5,448 bases of DNA from an uncultured Eubacteriales bacterium (GTDB taxonomy: Bacteria > Bacillota > Clostridia > Lachnospirales > Bianqueaceae). Under the pieces are notes generated by a model. The model was given only the letters and a program-made list of their open reading frames with translations, made no database searches and was not told the origin of the DNA. The translations under genes and the position numbers were made by a program. Positions within the stretch are counted from its first letter, which is position 1. Every line of letters starts with the position of its first letter. The stretch spans positions 1-5,448 of the forward strand of contig ONYR01000032.1 of the NCBI GenBank assembly GCA_900322165.1, in the 5' to 3' direction. Shown here in pieces: positions 1 through 5,448 of this stretch.

Positions 1-2718
1 GGCTTTGTGAATATTCTCTCCGATGAATACCTGCTGAAGGATTACATGGCGGCCAATGCGTCCATCTTTGAGGCGGATGCAAAGGCGATCCCGCATATCG
101 TAGCGGATTACGCCCGCTCTGAGCGAAATGTAGCGCTGCGCATGGCGCTGATGATGAGCAGCGGCACGGTACGTGAAGAGGATCTTCGCAAAGAGCTGGA
201 ACTGATCGGGATCGATTCCGATCGGCTTGCGGAATCCTTGTGGGAGCTGATTTCGAAAAGCATTCTTCCGGTTAACACCGGCAAAGAACCGACGCTGACA
301 CTCACGGGAAAACGCGGCATCACCTATCAGTTCGACCAGACTGTCATTCGCACGAAACCGAAATATAACATCGATACCGGCAAGGTCGAGACCCTGTACT
401 ATATCGATAATCCCGATTTCATCCGTCTGTTTGTGACAGAGCTGCAGAATGCGGACTGCATCACAGAAGACGAAAAAGATGAGGTCCATTTCCTCGGCTC
501 GGAACTGCGCGGACATATTTTCCAGAAATATCTTCCGGGACAGCTCTTTACGCTTGACGGTAAGTATTATGAAATGCTGAACGTTACGCCGAGGGGAGAG
601 ATGCTCGTTCGAAGAGCCGCCGATCATATCAGCGGACGAGTGAGCTATCGTCAGGTCCGCAATTATCACATCCACGATCTGAAGGTTTCGGAAGCCATGG
701 GATCGGTGAAAGATTTCGGTGGTCTTAAGGTCACCCGTGCCTTCGCTGATATCTCTGTTGATACGCCGGCTTACTGGGAGATGGATCGCTACAGCGATTT
801 CGCTTCTTCCCGCAAGGTCACGCTCAACGGCATTCCGACCAGAACCTACAATAACAAACAACTGCTGAAGATCGAACTGCCGACAGACGGTCTCACCGGA
901 GAAGTGCGGTATACGGTAACAACGTTATTCAACGAAGTGTTCCGTACGCTTCTGGCGGAAAGCCAGCCTTATCTTGTTGCCGTTACGCCGGGCAGTGAAG
1001 CGCTTTCACAAGAGGCTCCGCTGACTTATTCGATCGACAGCGATCATGTGGACCTTGGTGAGAATGCGATCTACCTGATCGAGGATTCCCAGCTTGACAT
1101 CGGTCTTCTGGTGGCCGTCGAGCGTAATCTGAAACGAATCTTTGAGATCATCTGTGATTATCTCGATTGGAATCAGAGGGCGTTCGAAGAGAGCAAAAAT
1201 CCGCCTCCGGAAAAACCGGTTCCGGACTTCCGCGTCCAGCCGCTTCCCGAGGACGGAAACATTCCGAAGGTCAAGAAAAAGAAGAATATCTTTAACAAGA
1301 TCGGAGATTTCTTCCGCAAACTGTTTAAGATCAAACCGAAACAGAAGCCGCAGCCTCAACCGCAGCAGCCCATCGCTCAGCCCGTGGCGCAGGCTGTGGA
1401 GCAGCCCGTCGGACCGATGGAACAACAGCCGCTTGAACCCGTTGCTGAAATGCCGATCGGACAGCCGACGGATCAGCCGGTGGAGGCGGTTGCGGAGCAG
1501 CCAGTTGAAACACCGGATGCTCCGGAAGTATCCGAAGACATCCCTGAGGCGGAAGAGGCAATTCCGCAGCAGGATGAGGCTTCAGAGGGTGAACCCGAGC
1601 CCACGGACGGTGAGGATGACGTGGTTCGCATGAGCTTCTCTATGAGCGGACCGGTTGCTCGGTTCGATGAAACCGTTGAGGCTTCACCGGAGACGGAGGA
1701 GCCCGCGGACGTGGAGGCTTCCGAAGCGGACGCTGCCGAGACAGAACCGGATGAAGCAGAAGCCGTCGAAGAAACGGATGCAGAAGTTGATCCTGTACCG
1801 GAGGAGACGGTAGGAGAAGGCTTTACGGTTTCCTTTGAAAATGCACAGGCATCGCTCGTTCAGCCGCTTCCTGTGAGACTTCCGTATCACAAGCGCTGCT
1901 TCCTGCTTTTCGGATACTCTGAAACGCCTGAAGCGGTTAAGCCGGATGATACACTCGACTACCTGAGAGCACTCGGTTACGGAAACAATCTGCTGAAGCA
2001 GGCAAGAGACAACAAGGATCTTGCTGAGCGGATCGAGAGCGGTATGGTCGAAGACGGAAAGCATCATCTCTGCGATTTCTGCGGACGTGAACTGACCGGA
2101 ATGGAATACGAAGTGCTTGCCGACGGAAGAGAGCGCTGCACCTTCTGCAGCCGCACCGCGGTTCGCACCGCCGAGGAATTTGGCAACATCCTGACCTCGG
2201 TGCTGAAGAATCTTCAGAATTTCTTCGGTGTCCAGATCACAGTCCCGGTTCGCGTGGAAATGGTGAATGCCAAGAAGCTTCACCGGAAGCTGGGCAAGTC
2301 CTTCGTACCGACCGGAAGTCAGGACGGCCGTGTGCTGGGTGTCGCGATCAAGTCCAAGGAGGGTTATACCATCCTGATTGAGAACGGCGCGCCGCACATC
2401 CAGTCGACCATGACGCTGGCTCACGAACTGACGCATATCTGGCAGTATCTGAACTGGGATCAGAACGCGATCCTGTATCAGTACGGTCCGCAGCAGGAGC
2501 TGGAGATCTATGAAGGTATGGCGAAGTGGGTGGAGATCCAGTATGCTTACCTGATCGGTGAAACTTCGTCCGCGAAACGCGAGGAGATCAATACCAGACT
2601 GAGAATGGACGAGTACGGGAACGGCTTCCGCAAGTATGCAGAGGTCTATCCGATCACTCGTGATGTCTCTCTTGCCGGTCATGCGACTCCGTTTACGGAC
2701 CCCAAGAAACCGCTGTAA
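1..2718 (+). CDS. Large multidomain protein: helicase-tail-like region, acidic linker, C4 zinc module and DA1-like HExxH metallopeptidase (5' end probably missing)
   Basis: The frame is open to the first base (GGC TTT GTG AAT...). The GTG at 7 has no room for a visible RBS, so I treat the gene as 5'-partial; numbering here counts GTG 7 as residue 1 of 903. Residues ~1-250 are a mixed helical/beta region. Residues ~285-390 follow the pattern of the DUF1998 end of MrfA/YprA-type DEXH helicases: an IELP strand, a helix, then AIYLIEDSQLDIG followed by a long helix. The expected Cys4 after it is absent. Residues 421-447 are Lys-rich, ~448-500 Pro/Gln-rich and ~500-605 acidic, probably disordered. 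C689/C692 and C711/C714 form a LIM-like zinc site. H806-E807-L-T-H810 is the metallopeptidase motif, with E836 (YEGMAKW) the likely third zinc ligand, as in the EEG motif of DA1. There is no signal peptide or TM segment in the visible part, so it is probably cytoplasmic. The peptidase call is firm, the DA1 relation likely, the helicase-tail call moderate, and the substrate unknown. Confidence 0.75.
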   Translation, partial: GFVNILSDEYLLKDYMAANASIFEADAKAIPHIVADYARSERNVALRMALMMSSGTVREEDLRKELELIGIDSDRLAESLWELISKSILPVNTGKEPTLTLTGKRGITYQFDQTVIRTKPKYNIDTGKVETLYYIDNPDFIRLFVTELQNADCITEDEKDEVHFLGSELRGHIFQKYLPGQLFTLDGKYYEMLNVTPRGEMLVRRAADHISGRVSYRQVRNYHIHDLKVSEAMGSVKDFGGLKVTRAFADISVDTPAYWEMDRYSDFASSRKVTLNGIPTRTYNNKQLLKIELPTDGLTGEVRYTVTTLFNEVFRTLLAESQPYLVAVTPGSEALSQEAPLTYSIDSDHVDLGENAIYLIEDSQLDIGLLVAVERNLKRIFEIICDYLDWNQRAFEESKNPPPEKPVPDFRVQPLPEDGNIPKVKKKKNIFNKIGDFFRKLFKIKPKQKPQPQPQQPIAQPVAQAVEQPVGPMEQQPLEPVAEMPIGQPTDQPVEAVAEQPVETPDAPEVSEDIPEAEEAIPQQDEASEGEPEPTDGEDDVVRMSFSMSGPVARFDETVEASPETEEPADVEASEADAAETEPDEAEAVEETDAEVDPVPEETVGEGFTVSFENAQASLVQPLPVRLPYHKRCFLLFGYSETPEAVKPDDTLDYLRALGYGNNLLKQARDNKDLAERIESGMVEDGKHHLCDFCGRELTGMEYEVLADGRERCTFCSRTAVRTAEEFGNILTSVLKNLQNFFGVQITVPVRVEMVNAKKLHRKLGKSFVPTGSQDGRVLGVAIKSKEGYTILIENGAPHIQSTMTLAHELTHIWQYLNWDQNAILYQYGPQQELEIYEGMAKWVEIQYAYLIGETSSAKREEINTRLRMDEYGNGFRKYAEVYPITRDVSLAGHATPFTDPKKPL
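2071..2148 (+). other. C4 (LIM-like/treble-clef-like) zinc-binding module
   Basis: This segment encodes CDFC, an 18-residue spacer, then CTFC: cysteines 689, 692, 711 and 714 counted from the GTG at 7. Two CxxC pairs at this distance are a typical structural zinc site. In plant DA1 proteins LIM-type zinc fingers precede the peptidase domain, and the order is the same here, about 90 residues ahead of HELTH. It probably acts in substrate or partner recognition; that role is inferred. Confidence 0.75.
2422..2514 (+). other. Zinc-metallopeptidase active site (HELTH...YEG)
   Basis: H806 and H810 are the expected zinc ligands and E807 the catalytic base of an HExxH peptidase. E836, 26 residues after H810 in YEGMAKWVE, is the best candidate third ligand, placing it with the gluzincin-type enzymes. 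DA1 has HEMMH followed by EEG at a shorter distance. All the expected catalytic residues are present, so nothing suggests an inactive enzyme. Confidence 0.8.
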
Positions 2719-2728
2719 CAAGAAAAAA

Positions 2729-2770
2729 CGTAAGGAGCTTCCCTCCGCGAGGGCGGAGGGACTCTTTACG
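2729..2770. terminator. Strong intergenic hairpin, candidate terminator (best tail is on the minus-strand side)
   Basis: An inner 9-bp stem (TCCCTCCGC 2740-2748 with GCGGAGGGA 2753-2761, loop GAGG) sits on an outer 9-bp stem (CGTAAGGAG 2729-2737 with CTCTTTACG 2762-2770, one G-U pair). They are separated by a 2-nt CT bulge. On the + strand the full hairpin is followed by AGAAATCATT, not a U-tract. Only the inner stem has a modest U-rich tail (ACTCTTTA). On the minus strand the same hairpin is followed directly by TTTTTT (the A6 at 2723-2728), a textbook intrinsic terminator. It may partly terminate or stabilise mRNA between the protease and channel genes. Confidence 0.6.
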
Positions 2771-2796
2771 AGAAATCATTGATTATTTCTGTTGAT

Positions 2797-2801
2797 AAGG
2801 A
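2797..2801 (+). promoter_or_regulatory. Ribosome binding site that fixes the channel start at ATG 2809
   Basis: AAGGA lies 7 nt before the ATG at 2809. The alternative in-frame TTG at 2779 has no properly spaced RBS; the only purine-rich stretch before it is buried in the 2729-2770 hairpin. I saw no convincing -35/-10 pair in 2719-2808. Confidence 0.75.
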
Positions 2802-2808
2802 TGGTTCA

Positions 2809-4923
2809 ATGAGAAAGAAATGGAAAGAATGGATCCGGGTCTTCATTGTTAAAAAACCGGCCCGGGCGATTCTGATTGCGATCCTGATTCTGAATGTCGT
2901 TCTGTTTGGACTGGCTGCCATGATCATATCGGCGCTGGCTCCGACTTCAATCGAACATCGAGGCTTTTGGGCTTCTTTGTACTATACGATGAGTATGATC
3001 CTGGATGCCGGCTGCATTCAATATGTCATCGAAGACATCGGAGAGGCAAGTGTTGCCCTGATCATTGTCTGTATGGCGACCGTGCTGCTTGGCATGATCA
3101 CCTTCACCGGTGCGGTCATCGGTTACGTTACCAACACGATCTCCAATTTTATCGAGAACTCCAAGTCCGGCATGCGGGCGCTGAAGATCTCCGACCATAC
3201 GATCATCCTGAACTGGAATTCGCGTGCATCCGAAATCGTCAACGATCTTCTGTATACGCAGCAGCGCGAAGTCATTGTCGTTCTCGTGAGCGATAATGCG
3301 GATGATGTCGAGCTTGAGATCGAGGAGAGAATCGGAGCTACGCTGAAGGCTGAGATGAAGAAGATCGTCGATGAGTCAGCGGGAATGCCGTTCTTCAAGC
3401 GTATACAGTATAAGCGGAAGCACTATGTAAGAAACCGTCTGAAGATCATTGTCCGCGAAGGCGAAACCTATTCCACCAAGCAGCTCAACGACATTTCGAT
3501 CTCCCAGGCGAAAACAGTGATCCTGCTGACAAAGGATGTCCAGAACTCCCTTTGCCAGTACGGAAACATGGAACGCCGCGAATCGCTTGAAAAGGGCAAT
3601 GCCAACACGATCAAAACCCTGGTTCAGGTGGCTCAGATGACAGCGGATGAATCTTCCGCAGACAACCAGATCATCATTGTTGAGGTCGAGGATGACTGGA
3701 CCGCGAAACTGGTTAACAAGATCATTGAGCATAAAAAGAACAAGCAGAAATGCACGATCGTTCCGGTCATGGTCAATAAAGTCCTTGGACAGATCCTGTC
3801 ACAGTTCTCGATCATGCCTGAGCTGAACACGGTCTACAGCGAACTGTTTTCCAACCGCGGAGCCGAATTCTTCTTCCTGCCTTATCCGCAGCAGAAAGAC
3901 ATCGACAGCGACATGAAAGATTTCATGTCGACGCGCTACGATGCGATCCCGCTGAATGTGCTTGAAACCGATTCGGGAACCCATGCGTATTTCGTTGCGA
4001 ACAACCAGGATGACTGTGAGATCCAGCATGAGGCCTATCATTCGGATTTCAAGGTCACCGTCAATCACAATTATCAGCTGGCGCCGCGCAATATCGTCAT
4101 TATCGGACACAACAGCAAGAGCCGCGATATCATGAACGGTTTCAATGCCTTCCGCAGTGAGCATAACAAGATCGAAGGAGAGGAGATTCTGAATATTACC
4201 GTCATTGATGACCAGAAGAGTCTGGAGAAAAATGACTATTATAAGGAGTACTCCTACGTCACACGCTGTGTGCCCGTTGATGTTTATGACATGGAAACGA
4301 TCAGCGGTGAGATCAATCAAGCCATCGACAGCCATACTGGTGATACCAGTATTCTGATTCTCTCGGACGATACGGCGATGACAGAGGACATCGATTCCGC
4401 TGCGCTGACCTATCTGATCTATGTGCAGGATATTATCAAGGAACGTCTGGACAAGGATCCGAACTTTGACGTGGAGAGCGTGGATGTCATCGTGGAGATC
4501 CTGAATCCGAAAAACTATGATGTTGTTCACAATTACAGCGTCAACAACGTTGTCATCAGTAACCGCTACATCAGTAAGATGGTTACGCAGGTCGGCCGCA
4601 AACAGGCGTTGTATGAGTTCTATTCCGACATTCTGACCTACGACGATGAGAATACCCCGGAAGACGAGTACACGAGCAAGGAGCTGTACATCAAGGAGGT
4701 CAGCCGTTTCCTGAATGACGGCAGCCATCCGATGATCCCGAAGGAATGCAGCGCCGCTGAGCTGATTCGTGCGGTCTATGAGGCATCACCGAAGAAGAAC
4801 CGAGCCGTGGTGCTTGGTTATACCAGTCCCGGCGGAAAGACGGTGATCTTCTCCGGAGATCAGCGCAATATCCGCGTCAAACTGACCGAAAAAGACAAGC
4901 TGATCATTTTCAGCAATCACTAA
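2809..4923 (+). CDS. CASTOR/POLLUX (DMI1/SYM8)-like ion channel with two RCK domains
   Basis: The protein is 704 residues from ATG 2809. A short basic N-terminus (RKKWKEW...KKPAR) precedes TM1 at ~20-45. A pore-helix/filter segment lies at ~53-75 (WASLYYTMSMILDAGC) and TM2 at ~80-110, then a long cytoplasmic part. This is the single-pore-subunit plan of two-TM channels that tetramerise. The filter is not GYG: residues 65-69 read LDAGC, resembling the ADAGNHA/SDAGNHA filters of plant CASTOR and POLLUX. RCK/TrkA-N-like Rossmann domain 1 starts at ~129 (HTIILNWNSRASEIVNDLL) and domain 2 at ~427 (RNIVIIGHNSKSRDIMNGF); a smaller beta-rich C-terminal module covers ~660-704. Plant relatives are nuclear-envelope cation channels, with Ca2+ permeation reported. 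The bacterial ion and ligand are not known from the sequence. The lipoprotein gene follows after 36 nt, suggesting one operon. The main alternative is a generic RCK-regulated K+ channel, which the missing GYG argues against. Confidence 0.85.
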   Translation: MRKKWKEWIRVFIVKKPARAILIAILILNVVLFGLAAMIISALAPTSIEHRGFWASLYYTMSMILDAGCIQYVIEDIGEASVALIIVCMATVLLGMITFTGAVIGYVTNTISNFIENSKSGMRALKISDHTIILNWNSRASEIVNDLLYTQQREVIVVLVSDNADDVELEIEERIGATLKAEMKKIVDESAGMPFFKRIQYKRKHYVRNRLKIIVREGETYSTKQLNDISISQAKTVILLTKDVQNSLCQYGNMERRESLEKGNANTIKTLVQVAQMTADESSADNQIIIVEVEDDWTAKLVNKIIEHKKNKQKCTIVPVMVNKVLGQILSQFSIMPELNTVYSELFSNRGAEFFFLPYPQQKDIDSDMKDFMSTRYDAIPLNVLETDSGTHAYFVANNQDDCEIQHEAYHSDFKVTVNHNYQLAPRNIVIIGHNSKSRDIMNGFNAFRSEHNKIEGEEILNITVIDDQKSLEKNDYYKEYSYVTRCVPVDVYDMETISGEINQAIDSHTGDTSILILSDDTAMTEDIDSAALTYLIYVQDIIKERLDKDPNFDVESVDVIVEILNPKNYDVVHNYSVNNVVISNRYISKMVTQVGRKQALYEFYSDILTYDDENTPEDEYTSKELYIKEVSRFLNDGSHPMIPKECSAAELIRAVYEASPKKNRAVVLGYTSPGGKTVIFSGDQRNIRVKLTEKDKLIIFSNH

Positions 4924-4930
4924 GAAGGGG

Positions 4931-4945
4931 AGCGGCCTATCCGCT
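4931..4945 (+). other. Small intergenic stem-loop before the lipoprotein RBS
   Basis: AGCGG (4931-4935) can pair with CCGCT (4941-4945) around a CCTAT loop. It is followed by AAAAGGAG, not a U-tract, so it is not a terminator. It leaves the RBS at 4946-4953 free, and its effect, if any, is unknown. Confidence 0.3.
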
Positions 4946-4953
4946 AAAAGGAG
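4946..4953 (+). promoter_or_regulatory. Ribosome binding site of the lipoprotein gene
   Basis: AAAAGGAG is followed by 6 nt and the ATG at 4960. This is near consensus and supports that start. Confidence 0.85.
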
Positions 4954-4959
4954 AAAACC

Positions 4960-5280
4960 ATGAAAAAGATTTGGGTCAAACGCGTGATCGTAGCGATGCT
5001 TTCGGTCATGATGCTTCTCAGCCTGACCGGCTGCGCAGCCAAGCTGAACGGAACCTATACCAACCACGGTCTGGTGGATTCCAGCATTACGTTCTACAAG
5101 GACGGAACCGTTGACTTTTCGATTTCCGGATTGAGCGCGACCGGCGGTCATTACGAGATCAAGGACGGAACCATGACCATTACGTACAACGTGCTCGGGC
5201 TCGAAACCAGCAAGGATTACCAGTATTCCAAGAAGGGGAATTCCATCTTTCTGAACGGAGAGGAATTCGTTAAGGAATAA
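4960..5280 (+). CDS. Small secreted lipoprotein with a beta-rich, DUF5640/lipocalin-like body
   Basis: The 106-residue protein begins MKKIWVKR, then a hydrophobic stretch (VIVAMLSVMMLL) and the lipobox LTGC. Signal peptidase II would cut before Cys25, leaving an ~82-residue domain anchored to the outer face of the membrane. The mature part is beta-rich and built around glycine turns: GTYTNHG, ITFYKDGTVDFSI, YEIKDGTMTITYN and a final GNSIFLNGEEF. This strand-turn pattern (GTY... then ITF.xDGT...) is common in short Bacillota lipoproteins of the DUF5640/lipocalin-like kind, but I assign the family only by resemblance. KDGT occurs twice, 21 residues apart, encoded by an identical 12-nt stretch (5098-5109 and 5161-5172). 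The gene follows the channel by 36 nt with no terminator or promoter between, so it is likely translated from the same mRNA. The function is unknown; binding a ligand near the channel is conceivable but unsupported. Confidence 0.8.
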   Translation: MKKIWVKRVIVAMLSVMMLLSLTGCAAKLNGTYTNHGLVDSSITFYKDGTVDFSISGLSATGGHYEIKDGTMTITYNVLGLETSKDYQYSKKGNSIFLNGEEFVKE

Positions 5281-5312
5281 GGGAGATCCTTTTGGAAGAA
5301 TCTGCAAATAAT

Positions 5313-5328
5313 CAAGTAAAACTACTTG
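5313..5328. repeat. Perfect 6-bp inverted repeat overlapping the rpmE -35
   Basis: CAAGTA (5313-5318), spacer AAAC, TACTTG (5323-5328). The right arm overlaps the first three bases of the proposed -35 (TTGCAT, 5326-5331). It could be an operator, or a weak hairpin after the lipoprotein gene; there is no U-tract, so a terminator is unlikely. The short arms mean chance cannot be excluded. Confidence 0.35.
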
Positions 5329-5354
5329 CATCGCAGGATTGTCCATGTTATAAT
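5326..5354 (+). promoter_or_regulatory. Sigma-A type promoter of rpmE with extended -10
   Basis: TATAAT is perfect at 5349-5354 and is preceded by TGT, giving an extended -10 (TGnTATAAT). The -35, TTGCAT at 5326-5331, is weak and separated by 17 nt; an extended -10 commonly compensates for that. Transcription would start near 5361, giving a leader of roughly 55 nt. Confidence 0.8.
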
Positions 5355-5361
5355 AACTGTC

Positions 5362-5390
5362 GCGTCTTTTGGTCGGAAATCAAATTACGC
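5362..5390 (+). promoter_or_regulatory. Stem-loop in the rpmE 5' leader, candidate L31 autoregulatory element
   Basis: GCGT (5362-5365) pairs with ACGC (5387-5390). After a 2x2 internal loop, TTTGGT (5368-5373) pairs with ATCAAA (5379-5384, one G-U pair) around the loop CGGAA. The element begins at about the predicted transcript start and ends 13 nt before the RBS. Ribosomal protein genes often carry leaders that bind their own product, and L31 leader motifs are described in several phyla. I cannot confirm a match to any of them. Confidence 0.4.
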
Positions 5391-5403
5391 TAAACTCCAT
5401 GAA

Positions 5404-5410
5404 AGAGGTG
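5404..5410 (+). promoter_or_regulatory. Ribosome binding site of rpmE
   Basis: AGAGGTG is followed by 6 nt and the ATG at 5417. Confidence 0.85.
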
Positions 5411-5416
5411 AACCCC

Positions 5417-5448
5417 ATGAAGGAAGGAATTCATCCTAAGTACTATCA
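5417..5448 (+). CDS. rpmE: 50S ribosomal protein bL31 (3' end outside the window)
   Basis: Only ten full codons are present, reading MKEGIHPKYY. This is the highly characteristic N-terminus of bL31, a small protein at the central protuberance of the 50S subunit that bridges to the 30S. The start is fixed by the GAGGTG RBS, and the gene has its own promoter and leader. Whether it is the zinc-binding (CxxC) form cannot be seen because the cysteines would lie past the window edge. The short match is distinctive enough for high confidence. Confidence 0.9.
   Translation, partial: MKEGIHPKYY

Noticed and set aside
1348..1500. Cag/ccg-rich tract as a tandem repeat or CRISPR-like array
   Set aside because: The units are short and irregular without fixed spacing. 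They are codons of a Pro/Gln-rich protein segment rather than a DNA repeat element.
1142..1633. + strand frame of 163 codons rich in Arg/Ser inside the linker
   Set aside because: It is a shifted-frame reading of the Pro/Gln/Glu-rich linker. Its low-complexity Arg/Ser product and lack of an RBS indicate a shadow.
1684..2721. Long minus-strand frame of 345 codons opposite the protease gene
   Set aside because: It lies wholly antisense to a frame with clear C4 and HELTH motifs and encodes no recognisable domain. It is a by-product of the coding bias on the + strand.
2779..2808. TTG 2779 as start of the channel, adding ten residues
   Set aside because: ATG 2809 has an AAGGA site 7 nt upstream, and the added residues lie between the hairpin and the RBS with no support.
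3799..4728. Minus-strand frame of 309 codons opposite the channel RCK domains
   Set aside because: Its Val/Ile/Asp-rich product is the complement of GAT/ATC-rich codons on the + strand. It has no RBS or domain and is fully covered by a well-supported gene.
4786..5346. Minus-strand frame of 186 codons spanning the channel end and the lipoprotein
   Set aside because: It crosses the lipoprotein gene, which has a clear RBS, signal peptide and lipobox, and it carries no recognisable domain.
5376..5390. Possible Zur-type zinc operator in the rpmE leader (ATTACG)
   Set aside because: Only part of one half-site resembles the Bacillus Zur box and no matching inverted half is present. The bases are better explained by the leader stem-loop.

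Overview
The window comes from a bacterium, most likely a member of the Bacillota (gut-type Clostridia or Erysipelotrichia-like). The evidence is the strong AAGGAG / GAGGTG ribosome binding sites, a Gram-positive-style lipoprotein signal, a start of ribosomal protein bL31 reading MKEGIHPKYY, and base composition near half G+C. The family or genus cannot be fixed from this sequence. All supported genes lie on the + strand; the long minus-strand frames are shadows.

Layout. (1) 1-2718: a very long frame that is open at the left edge, so its 5' part is probably outside the window. Its N-terminal ~390 residues resemble the tail of a MrfA/YprA-type DEXH helicase, including a DUF1998-like end that lacks the usual cysteines. 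A basic patch and a ~160-residue Pro/Gln then Glu/Asp-rich linker follow. The C-terminus is a C4 zinc module plus an HELTH zinc-metallopeptidase domain resembling DA1. (2) 2729-2770: a strong two-part hairpin between genes, with its clean U-tract on the minus-strand side. (3) 2809-4923: a two-TM, double-RCK ion channel of the CASTOR/POLLUX (DMI1/SYM8) type, with a DAG sequence where K+ channels carry GYG. (4) 4960-5280: a small secreted lipoprotein with its own good RBS, 36 nt after the channel and probably co-transcribed. (5) 5281-5416: an intergenic region with a clear extended -10 promoter, an inverted repeat over the -35, and a foldable leader. (6) 5417-end: the first codons of rpmE.

How it fits together. 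The channel and lipoprotein look like one transcription unit. The link between the protease fusion and the channel is only adjacency in the same direction. rpmE is a separately promoted housekeeping gene that likely marks the edge of the accessory segment. The most interesting points are the apparent helicase-tail/zinc-protease fusion, which would suit processing of nucleic-acid-bound proteins, and its proximity to a bacterial CASTOR/POLLUX-like channel. Both functions are inferred and untested.
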